Assembly (NCBI RefSeq): GCF_028736215.1
Contig: NZ_CP117883.1
Coordinates: 7,006,001-7,070,000, forward strand
Direction of reading: 5' to 3'
Source: Mucilaginibacter sp. KACC 22773
Lineage (GTDB): Bacteria; Bacteroidota; Bacteroidia; Sphingobacteriales; Sphingobacteriaceae
DNA: 64,000 bases
A program made the position numbers and the translations under genes. Positions 24,852-33,739 of the stretch are shown here, one piece after another. Within the stretch, counting starts at the first letter, position 1; every line of letters begins with the position of its first letter. Under the pieces are notes generated by a model. That model had not been told where the DNA came from. It saw nothing but the letters and a program-made list of their open reading frames with translations, and searched no databases.

Positions 24852-26000
24852 TTAAACAACGGTTAGCATAGCGTACATATATGAAAATCTGGAGCTTTCG
24901 GGCACCAACAACAATATTTTTTCGCCAACTTTTAGTTTGCCGCTGTGAAACAGCTCATTAATCATCAGGTAAACAGATGCCGCGCCAACGTTACCTACGG
25001 TATAAAGGTTCATAAACCATTTTTCGTAAGGGATACCGCCGCCGTAAATCTCCACCATATCATAAATTTTCGGCCTAAAAAAGTCGCTGGAGATATGGGG
25101 TAAAAAGTGGTCGATATCCAAGGTGGTTAACCCACGTCGTTCAAAAATCTCTTTAATCTTGGCTCCGCCCAAAGGCACAATATTGTCACTCAGCAAACCA
25201 ATATCCTGCTTTACACTGAAGATGGATTTATTTTTAATCTCTTCGGGCGTAAAGTCCATAAAACCTTTCAGGCTGCCATCCGGCTGTTTTTCGGCCCCCA
25301 TGTACATACAGGCATCCATCTGGTTGGCGTATGATACACCTTCAATCCAGTCAACCCGCAAACTCAGGCCTGTTTCATTTGGCTTATCTGTCATTAAAAA
25401 TGCCGATGCCCCGTCAGAAAGCATCCACCTTAAAAAATCTTTATGAAACGCGATATACGGATTTTCGGTAAGTTCCTTTAGCTTTTGCGCTTCTTCTTCA
25501 AACACATCAGATACCAGCAGGCCCGAAAATCTTTCGGACCCGGCAGCCACTGCCTGCCTGGCTTCGCCAGATTTAATGGCCATATAGGCATATTTAAGGG
25601 CATGCATCCCGGCGCAGCAAACACCCGATGGCGATACCACCTCAATCGGACCTGCCTCGGGAAGCCAGCCATGCGTCATTACCCCGTGGCTTGGCATCAT
25701 TTGATCGGGCGATGACGTACCGCATGATAGGATATCGGTTTCTTCTATTTTAGCATCGGTATTTTTAAACAGTTCCTTAACGGCCAATGCAGTCATCTCG
25801 GCATTGGTATGCGTAGCCTTTTTATTTTTATCTAAAGCATAATACCGGGTGGTTATGGCATTATTGCGCAGTACTATTTTTTTTGATTTAGAGGGTTTAT
25901 TGTCGATATAACCCAGATACTGCTCCATATCATCATTTGCAACGGGTTCGTTGGGCAGAAAAGCAGCTGTGGCGTTTATATAAACCTGATTAAAAGACAT
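24852..26000 (-). CDS. darB: DarB-like ketosynthase III (dialkylresorcinol synthesis)
   Basis: A 382-residue KAS III-type thiolase protein. The Cys is in 'SGVCCAGMHA' (Cys129), a His lies in 'FLPHISSD' and an Asn in 'GNVGAAS', giving the KAS III Cys-His-Asn triad. In dialkylresorcinol pathways DarB condenses two acyl precursors before DarA completes the ring. The gene directly follows the DarA-like gene with 8 bases between them, the usual pairing. The length matches DarB rather than housekeeping FabH (about 320). Confidence 0.87.
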   Translation of the reverse strand: MSFNQVYINATAAFLPNEPVANDDMEQYLGYIDNKPSKSKKIVLRNNAITTRYYALDKNKKATHTNAEMTALAVKELFKNTDAKIEETDILSCGTSSPDQMMPSHGVMTHGWLPEAGPIEVVSPSGVCCAGMHALKYAYMAIKSGEARQAVAAGSERFSGLLVSDVFEEEAQKLKELTENPYIAFHKDFLRWMLSDGASAFLMTDKPNETGLSLRVDWIEGVSYANQMDACMYMGAEKQPDGSLKGFMDFTPEEIKNKSIFSVKQDIGLLSDNIVPLGGAKIKEIFERRGLTTLDIDHFLPHISSDFFRPKIYDMVEIYGGGIPYEKWFMNLYTVGNVGAASVYLMINELFHSGKLKVGEKILLLVPESSRFSYMYAMLTVV

Positions 26001-26008
26001 GTATATTT

Positions 26009-26911
26009 TTAATTTAGTTGTAAGTAAAAGTTCTTTTTCTCCTGTATCCTGTCACCAAAAAACGGACGTATTAAAATCATATCAACCGTTAAGGCTATAG
26101 GGGCAACAATAAACAGGGCAAAAAAAAGATAATATTTAAAAGCTGCAAGCCATGCCCCCTTATTTTTGCGCTTGGAAATAATTTTTGCCCAAACCGAAAA
26201 TATAATCCTGGCCTTCCCTTCTATAAACATCAGGGGGTATTTAATGTTTACGGCGTCGTTGTGCATTAGCTCGTCCTGCAGGCTATCCCAATAGTCAACC
26301 ATATTAAGCCTGGCCGCTATAACCCTGCCAAATTTGCTGGTGTCTTTTATTTCCTGCTCATCAACACCTGGCTTGGGGAATATATTCAGGTAGCTTTCTT
26401 TTTTACCGGTAAGCATCCAGTAAAAAATAGTAACAAAACTTATTGGGTTAAGGTGCCTGTCAACCAGGGCAATGTTACCAACCAGTCTTCCGCCGGCATC
26501 CTGAATAGATTTGCGCACCCGCACAAAGGCGTTTAGCCACATATTACGGGCAGCACTGATGGTTACAACAGGCGTATCTTGTACTACTTTAATAAAGTCG
26601 GGGTGGTTAAGCAGTGAATTTGATGGGATGCTGGGCGATAAAAACCAGGGCTGGTAACCAACAATAATCAAATCGTATTTGGTTTCCTTTAATAAAAATG
26701 GCTCCACTTGAGCGGGTACGCCTAAAACACAGTCGGGCATAACCCCAAAAAAGCTTGAACCTGTCCATGGAAAATTATAGCCGTTTACCATTTTTATCTC
26801 TACCTTTTCAACCGATGCCCCTGCGTCAATAATAGGCTGTGTTAACGAGTCGATGACATCGCGCATTTGACCCGATTGGGTGTAGTAAATAGCTAAGATC
26901 TTCTTACTCAT
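26009..26911 (-). CDS. darA: DarA-like dialkylresorcinol-forming enzyme
   Basis: A 300-residue protein that begins with a flavodoxin-like 'KILAIYYTQSGQ' phosphate-binding loop and has two hydrophobic stretches in the C-terminal third (about residues 250-285), suggesting membrane association. This is the layout I associate with DarA, which with DarB makes the dialkylresorcinol (by cyclisation and aromatisation). Its ATG overlaps the stop of the upstream secreted protein gene (TAATG). With DarB it is the strongest marker that the cluster makes a flexirubin-type or related hybrid and not only aryl polyene. Confidence 0.85.
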   Translation of the reverse strand: MSKKILAIYYTQSGQMRDVIDSLTQPIIDAGASVEKVEIKMVNGYNFPWTGSSFFGVMPDCVLGVPAQVEPFLLKETKYDLIIVGYQPWFLSPSIPSNSLLNHPDFIKVVQDTPVVTISAARNMWLNAFVRVRKSIQDAGGRLVGNIALVDRHLNPISFVTIFYWMLTGKKESYLNIFPKPGVDEQEIKDTSKFGRVIAARLNMVDYWDSLQDELMHNDAVNIKYPLMFIEGKARIIFSVWAKIISKRKNKGAWLAAFKYYLFFALFIVAPIALTVDMILIRPFFGDRIQEKKNFYLQLN

Positions 26912-27423
26912 TATTCAGCAGGTTTAAGGTCTTCAGTGTGCAAAACTTTAGATGTTTTGGTATAATCAACTATTGCACGCTGTACTACAGGCGACAAGGT
27001 TTTAAAGTTTTTTATTACCACAGTTTTATCCTTTTCGATATCTGTACGGTAATGCACAATTTTGGGTGCTTTTTCCTGGATAACCAAACGTAAAAAATGC
27101 AGATCTGTATTGTCGGGCTCGGCCAGCAGGGCTGTTTCCAGCTTAATTCGGCCGGCTTTAAAAAAGCTTAGCTTATCTTTGGGCTTGCCGGCAAGGCTGG
27201 CTTTTTTCATTAATAAAGCGCCCTCATAGCCGCTTTTTGTTTCGGTTCCGGCATCAGCAAATGTGGCCAGTTCCTGGTTAATTTCGTCAATATTATCGCT
27301 TGCCATTGCTTTATAAAAAGCAGCTTTTTCTAATTTCTGCGCATAAAGCGTGGTGTTACTACCCGCCATAATTATCAGCACAAAACAAACAAAAGCAATG
27401 CGCTTTTCAATATAATTCTTCAT
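26911..27423 (-). CDS. Secreted protein of unknown function, first gene of the DarA operon
   Basis: A protein of about 170 residues with a signal peptide (hydrophobic core, cleavage near 'LYAQ', about residue 28). The mature region is helical and charged; 'ETALLAEPDNTDLHFLRL' resembles a TPR-type helix pair, but no repeats follow. I start at the ATG at 27423; an earlier in-frame ATG at 27435 overlaps a -7-like promoter box. It is coupled to darA by a TAATG overlap. Confidence 0.72.
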   Translation of the reverse strand: MKNYIEKRIAFVCFVLIIMAGSNTTLYAQKLEKAAFYKAMASDNIDEINQELATFADAGTETKSGYEGALLMKKASLAGKPKDKLSFFKAGRIKLETALLAEPDNTDLHFLRLVIQEKAPKIVHYRTDIEKDKTVVIKNFKTLSPVVQRAIVDYTKTSKVLHTEDLKPAE

Positions 27424-27432
27424 AAAGCTTAC

Positions 27433-27463
27433 CAAATGTAATAAATATTACGTGCCCTGCAAA
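27433..27463 (-). promoter_or_regulatory. Candidate Bacteroidota-type promoter for the DarA operon
   Basis: On the minus strand TTTG (27463-27460) and TACATTTG (27440-27433) are 19 bases apart and fit the -33 TTTG / -7 TAnnTTTG consensus. The predicted start would fall only a few bases before the ATG at 27423, giving a near-leaderless mRNA, so the call is tentative. Confidence 0.4.
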
Positions 27464-27735
27464 CAGCTTTGCTCTTTACTCATAAAGCATAAGCGCAACC
27501 GTTTTTGCTTCATTTAGTTTTAAATTTTTTTAATAACTTAAACCCATGTGTCACTGTATATGATGCTTTTTGCCTGTAATGGTTTAACCACGCCCAATTA
27601 ATAGCGGTTGCACCATTAAAATCCGGTTTTCTTTCGCTTACTTTGGGGTTTGAATTTTTTTCGGAAATTTAATAGCGAAATAATTTACACTATCTTCCGT
27701 ACCATAAATGACAATATTAACTATCAGCAATTTAC
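27436..27735. other. Divergent intergenic region between the DarA operon and the FabI-like module
   Basis: A gene-free stretch of 300 bases between divergent operons. Apart from the candidate promoter at its left end I see AT-rich sequence and TTTG words at 27642-27652, but no matching -7 box at standard spacing. No palindrome comparable to 11126-11150 is seen. Confidence 0.5.
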
Positions 27736-28551
27736 ATGGATAAAACTAAACAGTTTTCGGGTTCATGGGCTGTAATTTTAGGGGGGTCTGGCGGCTTCGG
27801 GTTTGGGGCTTTGCAAAAGCTTGCCGCACATGGTATGAACGTAGCGGTTTTGTACCGTGAAACCTCCATTACCGAAAAACCACTCAAAATAAAACTTAGG
27901 CAGATTGCTGAAGCAAATGGGGTAACCATACTGCCGTTTAACATAAATGCGCTTGAACAAACCGGGCGCGATTTATTTTTAAAACAATTTACCGAAGTTG
28001 CTGTACATAAACATTGTGTTAAGTTATTACTGCATTCAATAGCCCGGGGCAATTTAAAACCGCTGGCTACCGAATCAGAAAACGCCGACAGCACTGCTGT
28101 TCTTTCAACTGACGATATACAAGCCACAAGCTATGCCATGGCCAATAGTTTACTTGACTGGACGAGACTGTTACTTAACGCCGGGCTTTTTAACGCCGAT
28201 GCCCGTATTATAGGCCTTACCAGCGATGGGGCGCATAAATATTGGGAAAGCTACGCGGCGGTATCTATCGCCAAGGCATCGTTAGAAAGCCTTGCAAAAT
28301 ACATGGCTGTTGAATTCAGCCGTTTTGGTTTAAAAACCAATCTGATACAGGCCGGGGTTACCGAAACGGCATCATTAAAAAGAATACCGGGCAGCGATAA
28401 ATTAATTGAACTGGCCACTGCAAACAACCCGATGGGCCGGTTAACAAAGCCCGCAGATGTTGCAAACGTAATATATATGCTTTGTACCGACGAAGCCTTT
28501 TGGATAAATGGTGCATTGATTCATGTTGACGGTGGCGAACATTGTTTGTAA
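27736..28551 (+). CDS. FabI-like enoyl-ACP reductase (SDR)
   Basis: A 271-residue SDR with a dinucleotide-binding 'GGSGGFGFG' near the N-terminus. The active-site segment reads Y-AAVSIA-K, that is Tyr-x6-Lys, the spacing of FabI rather than the Tyr-x3-Lys of FabG. 'LHSIARGN' and 'TSDGAHKYW' also sit where FabI has its conserved strands. It should reduce an enoyl-ACP double bond. A polyene pathway must avoid this step, so an ER in the cluster suggests a separate saturated chain, such as the alkyl substrates for DarA/DarB. It heads a plus-strand operon. Confidence 0.78.
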   Translation: MDKTKQFSGSWAVILGGSGGFGFGALQKLAAHGMNVAVLYRETSITEKPLKIKLRQIAEANGVTILPFNINALEQTGRDLFLKQFTEVAVHKHCVKLLLHSIARGNLKPLATESENADSTAVLSTDDIQATSYAMANSLLDWTRLLLNAGLFNADARIIGLTSDGAHKYWESYAAVSIAKASLESLAKYMAVEFSRFGLKTNLIQAGVTETASLKRIPGSDKLIELATANNPMGRLTKPADVANVIYMLCTDEAFWINGALIHVDGGEHCL

Positions 28552-28571
28552 CTATATTGATTTTTAGAAAC

Positions 28572-29030
28572 ATGAATAACCATATACTTAATCATTTACC
28601 ATACAAATCTACTTTCCGCTTTATTGATAACATTACATCATTAAATGAAAACGGGGTTACCGGCGATTTTACGCTTAAACAGGATGCCTTTTTTTATGAA
28701 GATCATTTTGAAGGTAATCCTGTAACACCCGGCGTTATCATTACCGAAATTATGGCCCAGATTGGTTTGGTTGTGCTGGGTATATTTTTGATTATGAAAG
28801 AGCCCGGCAATGATTTTACCAGCGATACATCGCTGTACCCGGTGCTTACCTCAACCGATGTTTCTTTTTACAAAATGGTTTTACCTGGCCAAAAGGTGAC
28901 GGTTATTTCTAAAAAACAATATTTTCGTTTTGGTAAGTTAAAATGCATTGTGGAGATGCTGAACTGCGAAAAGGAAATTGTTGCAAGGGGTACATTTGCC
29001 GGCATTATTAAACATCTTGACTTAAAATGA
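28572..29030 (+). CDS. 3-hydroxyacyl-ACP dehydratase, FabZ-like, with complete active site
   Basis: A 152-residue FabZ-family hotdog protein: 'YKSTFRFIDNI' near the N-terminus and 'DHFEGNPVTPGVIITEIMAQ' (about residues 48-67) with both the catalytic His and Glu, unlike the other two hotdog proteins in this cluster. The ATG at 28572 is preferred; the frame extends to 28542 but that would overlap the upstream gene. The stop overlaps the next KS start (ATGA). Confidence 0.88.
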   Translation: MNNHILNHLPYKSTFRFIDNITSLNENGVTGDFTLKQDAFFYEDHFEGNPVTPGVIITEIMAQIGLVVLGIFLIMKEPGNDFTSDTSLYPVLTSTDVSFYKMVLPGQKVTVISKKQYFRFGKLKCIVEMLNCEKEIVARGTFAGIIKHLDLK

Positions 29031-30328
29031 GCAGGCGCGTTGTTGTTACAGGTATGGGGGTGGTATCGCCAAACGGCATCGGGATCAGCACGTTCCTTGA
29101 GGCTATACAAAACGGCGTGTCGGGCATTAAATTTCAGCCCTTGTATGAGGAATTGAAATTTAGCTGTCATGTTGCGGGCAAGCCCGATTTTGTACTGGAA
29201 GATCTTAAAACCAAAAACTACATATCCGAGGTTGTTTTTCACGGCCTTAAGGGCACCAATATTGGTTATGGCCTTATGGCCGCGCTTGATGCCTGGGCTG
29301 ATGCCGGGCTGGAATATGATACCGACGAACCCCGTTGGGAAACCGGCTGCATTTTTGGCAACAGCGTATCTGATACAGAGGCCATGAAAAACGTAATAAC
29401 CCGCGTTGATAACAAAGAAGCCAAAAAATTAGGCTCGCGTGTGGTGGAGCAAGCCATGAACAGCGGGGTTACCTCCTATGTATCGGGCCGTTTAGGATTG
29501 GGTAATAAAGTAATTACTAACTCGGCGGCATGCGCTACCGGCACACAGGCTATTTTAATGGGCTACGAAACCATTAAAGATGGCTACGCCAAACGAATGC
29601 TGGTTGGCAGCAGCGAATATGTTGACACCTATGTATTTGGCTCGTTTGATTCTATGCGTGTGTTATCCCGTAAATATAATGATCAGCCCGAAAAGGCATC
29701 AAGGCCGATGAGTATATCGGCGGGTGGCTTTGTACCGGGCTCCGGTTCGGCCGCCCTTGTTTTGGAAGACCTGGAATTTGCTTTGGCCAGGGGCGCAAAA
29801 ATTTACGCCGAGGTTTTGGGCGGCTCAACCAATAGCGGCGGCCAGCGCATGGGCGGCTCCATGACGGCGGCTAACCCGCAGGGTGTTATCAAATGCATTG
29901 AAGATTCCATAGTCAACTCAAATATCAGCCCTAATGATATCGACCTCATCAGCGGCCACCTGACTGCCACCAATGCCGACATGCAGGAAATTCAAAACTG
30001 GTGCAAAGCGCTTGGCCGGGGCGGTGACGATTTCCCGCTGATGAATTCGCTTAAATCGATGATCGGCCATTGCTTAAGCGCGGCGGGGTCTATCGAAGCT
30101 GTGGCATCAATATTGCAAATGGAACATGGATTTGTTCACCCCAATATAAACCTGGATGATCCGAATCCCGAAATAGGCAACTACATCAATTTAAACCGTT
30201 TGCCTGTTTCGATAGTCAAAAAAGACATCAATATCGTTGCTAAAGCTAATTTTGGTTTCGGCGACGTCAATTCCTGCTTAATATTTTCTAAATTTAACCC
30301 TAATGACACGACAAGAGATTTTAATTGA
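29027..30328 (+). CDS. Beta-ketoacyl-ACP synthase of the FabI-like module
   Basis: A 433-residue FabF-type enzyme, longer than the others in the window. Catalytic residues are present: Cys in 'NSAACATGTQ' (about residue 169), His in 'SGHLTATN' and His in 'MIGHCLSAAG'. The usual 'AHGTGT' is changed to 'GHLTAT'. It has no CLF neighbour and probably acts as a homodimer with ACP 5. It overlaps the dehydratase by four bases at its start and the ACP gene by 26 bases at its end. Confidence 0.88.
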   Translation: MSRRVVVTGMGVVSPNGIGISTFLEAIQNGVSGIKFQPLYEELKFSCHVAGKPDFVLEDLKTKNYISEVVFHGLKGTNIGYGLMAALDAWADAGLEYDTDEPRWETGCIFGNSVSDTEAMKNVITRVDNKEAKKLGSRVVEQAMNSGVTSYVSGRLGLGNKVITNSAACATGTQAILMGYETIKDGYAKRMLVGSSEYVDTYVFGSFDSMRVLSRKYNDQPEKASRPMSISAGGFVPGSGSAALVLEDLEFALARGAKIYAEVLGGSTNSGGQRMGGSMTAANPQGVIKCIEDSIVNSNISPNDIDLISGHLTATNADMQEIQNWCKALGRGGDDFPLMNSLKSMIGHCLSAAGSIEAVASILQMEHGFVHPNINLDDPNPEIGNYINLNRLPVSIVKKDINIVAKANFGFGDVNSCLIFSKFNPNDTTRDFN

Positions 30329-30560
30329 ACTAAAAAAAGTTTTATCGCCATATACCCTTGATAAAGAAGCCCTGGCCGGCATAGACGAAAACACCGATCT
30401 TATTAAGGACCTGAAAATCAATTCGGCCAATCTTGTTGATATCATTATTGATGCGGAAACCAAATACAATATCGAAATAGATTACGATGCTGCTGATAAA
30501 ATGGTGAACGTGGGCGGCTGTATTGATGTGATTGAAGAAAAGACTAACCAGCAAACATGA
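30303..30560 (+). CDS. Acyl carrier protein 5 (atypical modification motif)
   Basis: An 85-residue ACP-like protein. The usual 'DSL' is replaced: the Ser is in 'LKINSANLVDIIID' (about residues 37-50). The Ser is kept so it can be modified, but the preceding Asp, normally part of the PPTase contact, is Asn. It begins inside the KS gene and its end overlaps the PPTase start by four bases, so it may be served by that dedicated PPTase. Confidence 0.85.
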   Translation: MTRQEILIELKKVLSPYTLDKEALAGIDENTDLIKDLKINSANLVDIIIDAETKYNIEIDYDAADKMVNVGGCIDVIEEKTNQQT

Positions 30561-31258
30561 CAATAAGCGCCGGTAATGATATTGTAGACCTCCAGGCCAT
30601 CGACACCGCGCGGACAAGCGACCCCAGGTTTTACAGCAAATTCATTACCGGCCCCGAAATTGAATTACGCAGCCTGCCCGAACTGGCTGGAATGCCAACT
30701 GAGCATTTTGTGTGGCTTTTATGGTCGGTTAAAGAGTCGGTTTACAAATTTGAACAAAGGCATAACCCTGATCTTGTTTTTTCTCCCTCAAAAATTATTG
30801 TCGGGCATATTAATCCCCCTTTGAGTACGGCGTGTGCTGATGTTGCCTGCGAGGCAATTGAAGGCGAAGGCTTTGATATGCAGCTTTGTTATAACAGCAC
30901 CATCGCTTTTAACGGGCATACATTTTATTCCCGGTCGATAATTACCAACTGTTATATCGTAACTGTGGTTAACAACAGCGATAATTTCGGGAATATGTAT
31001 TGGGGTGTTAAGCCTATTGACAATAGCAGCCCCGCATATCAATCAATACAAGTACGCGGGTTTATACTAAAAAAACTCGGGCCTATTTTTGAAACAGGCC
31101 ATCTGAATATCATTAAAACACCATTAGGCTGCCCAATTTTATATAATGGATTGACCGAAACAACTATACCTGTTTCACTGGCGCACCATGGGCGTTACGT
31201 AGCCTATGCATTCCATTTAGCCAATGCACCGGATGCTGTCGGGCACTCAATTAGCTAA
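30557..31258 (+). CDS. 4'-phosphopantetheinyl transferase, Sfp-like
   Basis: A 233-residue protein with 'AGNDIVDL' (Mg2+-binding Asp, about residues 5-12) and 'WSVKESVYKF' (about residues 56-65), the W/FxxKEaxxK signature of PPTases. The double-length layout with a C-terminal 'LAHHGRYVAYAF' fits the Sfp-like group. It activates apo-ACPs and overlaps the ACP 5 gene by four bases. It ends the pigment cluster; the next gene is convergent and overlaps it by 12 bases. Confidence 0.87.
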   Translation: MTISAGNDIVDLQAIDTARTSDPRFYSKFITGPEIELRSLPELAGMPTEHFVWLLWSVKESVYKFEQRHNPDLVFSPSKIIVGHINPPLSTACADVACEAIEGEGFDMQLCYNSTIAFNGHTFYSRSIITNCYIVTVVNNSDNFGNMYWGVKPIDNSSPAYQSIQVRGFILKKLGPIFETGHLNIIKTPLGCPILYNGLTETTIPVSLAHHGRYVAYAFHLANAPDAVGHSIS

Positions 31259-31726
31259 GGCCTCTATCTTTTTGATATCGCGGTAACAGATGTATAGCGG
31301 TATAAACCCAAAAATTCCAAAACAACAATCAATACAGCGCCAATAAATGGGGATACCACGTATGGGGCCGGCAATAAATGCCAGCGGAAAAACCATAACG
31401 CAGGCTATCATTCCAAACTGTATTATCCAGATGTTTTTTACAGGGTTGCGCAGCGCGCCAATAAAAGCAGTGGCTATAACCAGGTGCCCAAATGCCAGCC
31501 AATCGGTTCCGTAGCTTAAGTAAGGGTAGTTTTGATTGGTTGTTTTTACGGCCAGGTAAACCTGTGCAATCCAATTGTGGATAAAAACCGGGAATATATT
31601 TACGCTGGCCAGGAATGCCAGCTCGGTTTCTATCGGGAAGGCGGTTATCCCGCTTAATACCAGCCCTATAATAAATACAATGATCCAGGTTTTTACTTTT
31701 TTGCGTAGTTGAGGTTCGGTTTGCAT
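31247..31726 (-). CDS. Small integral membrane protein of unknown function
   Basis: A 159-residue protein with four predicted hydrophobic segments (about residues 12-32, 66-86, 97-120 and 128-148), a polar loop and a positively charged C-terminus. I recognise no domain. It is convergent with the PPTase gene and does not appear to be part of the pigment pathway. Confidence 0.75.
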   Translation of the reverse strand: MQTEPQLRKKVKTWIIVFIIGLVLSGITAFPIETELAFLASVNIFPVFIHNWIAQVYLAVKTTNQNYPYLSYGTDWLAFGHLVIATAFIGALRNPVKNIWIIQFGMIACVMVFPLAFIAGPIRGIPIYWRCIDCCFGIFGFIPLYICYRDIKKIEALAN

Positions 31727-32139
31727 GATGGGTGTTCAATTTATTTTTAAATGAAATGAAAATCGCCAAGCGATTAATCTATAAATAAAAGCACTTTGAC
31801 ATACAAAGTTGGTTAAATTATTCTAAAAGCTACATCCTTTTTAAATGCTTTGTGATTATATTTGTTGCAAAGGAAATGGTGTCTTCCTACTCAACCGCCC
31901 TAAAAAGCTGATGGCGCCTGCGTTAATTACCCGTGGAACGATATTCCGCGCTAATTTTTTGCAGGTGAAAATTTTTCAGATCAAATCCCATTCAAAAACA
32001 GGCCGCTGCTCACGGCCCGTATTCCCTTTGTATAATATATCTGCGCATCAACCGGTAAGCATCAATGCTATTATGGTGTTGTTTTGCTTCATCGTTTACA
32101 ATCCATCAATTTTAAAAACTAAATTAGCATCGCTATAAA
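31727..32139. other. Intergenic region without recognised genes
   Basis: This 413-base stretch separates divergently transcribed genes and should hold their promoters. I see no clear hairpin or coding sequence; the short open frame across 31845-32138 has cysteine-rich, unstructured content and no signs of a gene. Confidence 0.5.
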
Positions 32140-33519
32140 ATGAACGATAACCTTTTTACGTCCGAACATTTTTCGATAGTGAAAAACCTGCTGAGGTGGA
32201 CACTTATCATCATCCCCATTGCCATAGTTATCGGCAGTATGGTGGCTTTATTTTTATGGCTGCTGAGCTGGGCAACGCACTTCCGGTTTGCCCATACTTA
32301 CCTTTTATATTTATTGCCTGTTGCCGGCGTTGTTATCCATTTCATATATAAACTGGCCGGAAAATCGGCCGAAAAGGGAAACAACCTCATTATTGACGAA
32401 ATCCACCAGCCCGATTGCGGTGTGCCCAAACGGATGGCACCGGTAGTTTTGCTTACCACGGTTATCACCCATTTATTTGGCGGATCGGCCGGGCGCGAGG
32501 GTACGGCGGTACAAATTGGGGGCAGCATTGCGCAGGCCTTTGCTAAATGGTTTAAACTAAACCCGGCCGATACCCGCACCATACTTATTGCCGGCATAGC
32601 CGCGGGCTTTGGCGCTGTATTTGGCACACCTGTTACCGGGGCCATATTTGCTATGGAAGTTTTAACCATCGGCCGCATACAATACAATGCCTTGCTGCCC
32701 TGCTTAATGGCCAGTATTATTGGCGATGTTACTGTTGCCGCCTGGGGCATTCACCATACCGCTTACCATATTGATGTTTTTGCAAACGTGCCGCGCTGGT
32801 ACGCTACTTATACGGCCTTTGATTTTTTATTGCTGGGTAAAATCGTTTTAGCTTCGGTAGCCTTTGGCCTGGCCAGTTACCTGTTTGCATACCTGGTGCA
32901 TGGCTTAAAATCTTTTTTTGCAGCTATTGTTCCAAAACCCTGGCTTACCCCCGTCCTTGGCGGATTGATCATTATTGGCCTTACCATCCTGGTGGGCAAA
33001 CCAGATTACCTGGGCCTCGGGGTCGACCCTGAACATACTGGCGCAATCACCATACCATCGGCATTTAACGCTGGTGGGGCCGATACCTGGAGCTGGCTTT
33101 GGAAAACCATTTATACAACCGTTACCCTTGCAAGCGGCTTTAAAGGCGGCGAGGTAACGCCATTGTTCTACATCGGGGCAACCCTGGGCAATACCTTATC
33201 GGTTTTAATGGATGCCCCGGCCGGCCTATTTGCTGCCCTGGGTTTTATAGCAGTATTTGCCGGCGCAACCAATACCCCCCTGGCCTGTACTTTTATGGGG
33301 ATTGAGCTTTTTGGCAGCCAGTATGCGTTGTTTTTCGCGGTAGCTTGTTTTACGGCCTATTTTTTTAGCGGGCATACGGGCATTTATGGTTCGCAACGCA
33401 TAGGCATTGCTAAAACACCGGGCCGCTACGCCGATGCTGCAACGCTGGCCGAGGCAGATAAACGCAGGCGAGGATATATGCGGCAGAAATTGGCAAAGTA
33501 TAGGCTAAGGGGAAAATAG
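32140..33519 (+). CDS. Voltage-gated chloride channel family protein (ClC)
   Basis: A 459-residue polytopic membrane protein of the ClC family. 'GGSAGREGTAVQIGGSIAQ' (about residues 110-128) matches the GKEGP-type filter region, 'FGTPVTGAIFAMEV' (about 161-174) and 'GGEVTPLFYIGATLG' (about 336-350) match the later filter segments. It should carry Cl- or fluoride-type anions, as channel or exchanger. It stands alone on the plus strand. Confidence 0.88.
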   Translation: MNDNLFTSEHFSIVKNLLRWTLIIIPIAIVIGSMVALFLWLLSWATHFRFAHTYLLYLLPVAGVVIHFIYKLAGKSAEKGNNLIIDEIHQPDCGVPKRMAPVVLLTTVITHLFGGSAGREGTAVQIGGSIAQAFAKWFKLNPADTRTILIAGIAAGFGAVFGTPVTGAIFAMEVLTIGRIQYNALLPCLMASIIGDVTVAAWGIHHTAYHIDVFANVPRWYATYTAFDFLLLGKIVLASVAFGLASYLFAYLVHGLKSFFAAIVPKPWLTPVLGGLIIIGLTILVGKPDYLGLGVDPEHTGAITIPSAFNAGGADTWSWLWKTIYTTVTLASGFKGGEVTPLFYIGATLGNTLSVLMDAPAGLFAALGFIAVFAGATNTPLACTFMGIELFGSQYALFFAVACFTAYFFSGHTGIYGSQRIGIAKTPGRYADAATLAEADKRRRGYMRQKLAKYRLRGK

Positions 33520-33593
33520 CGTTGGCGGGTTGTTAGGGGTTTTGTACTGTAGCGTCGGTTTTTATAACCGTGTTTGGGAAACACAAGGGAGCA

Positions 33594-33646
33594 ACAAACA
33601 AAAAAGAGCACATCATATAAGGCCAAAACCACCTATGATATGCTCT
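33594..33646 (-). terminator. Intrinsic terminator downstream of tRNA-Pro
   Basis: Arms at 33605-33622 and 33630-33646 pair (AGAGCA...ATCATA...GG with CC...TATGAT...TGCTCT), and on the minus strand the stem is followed by TTTTTTGTTTG. It lies 20 bases downstream of the tRNA. Confidence 0.75.
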
Positions 33647-33665
33647 CTATTGCTTCTTCTTCAAG

Positions 33666-33739
33666 TCGGGATGAGAAGATTCGAACTTCCGACCTCCAGC
33701 ACCCCATGCTGGCGCGATACCGGGCTACGCTACATCCCG
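33666..33739 (-). tRNA. tRNA-Pro (anticodon GGG)
   Basis: The reverse strand folds as a full cloverleaf of 74 nt: acceptor CGGGATG/CATCCCG with discriminator A, D-stem GCG/CGC, anticodon stem CCAGC/GCTGG with loop ATGGGGT (anticodon GGG at 33705-33703), and T-loop TTCGAAT in a GGAAG/CTTCT stem. No CCA is encoded. It reads CCC and CCU proline codons. It is followed by its own terminator. Confidence 0.93.

Noticed and set aside
27732-28127. Minus-strand frame of 131 codons overlapping the FabI-like gene
   Set aside because: It is wholly antisense to a well-supported SDR gene and has Ser/Cys-rich composition.
31845-32138. Open frame of 97 codons between the small membrane protein gene and the ClC gene
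   Set aside because: The product is Cys-rich and of low complexity without any domain pattern, there is no ribosome-binding context, and the region is the expected promoter space of divergent genes.
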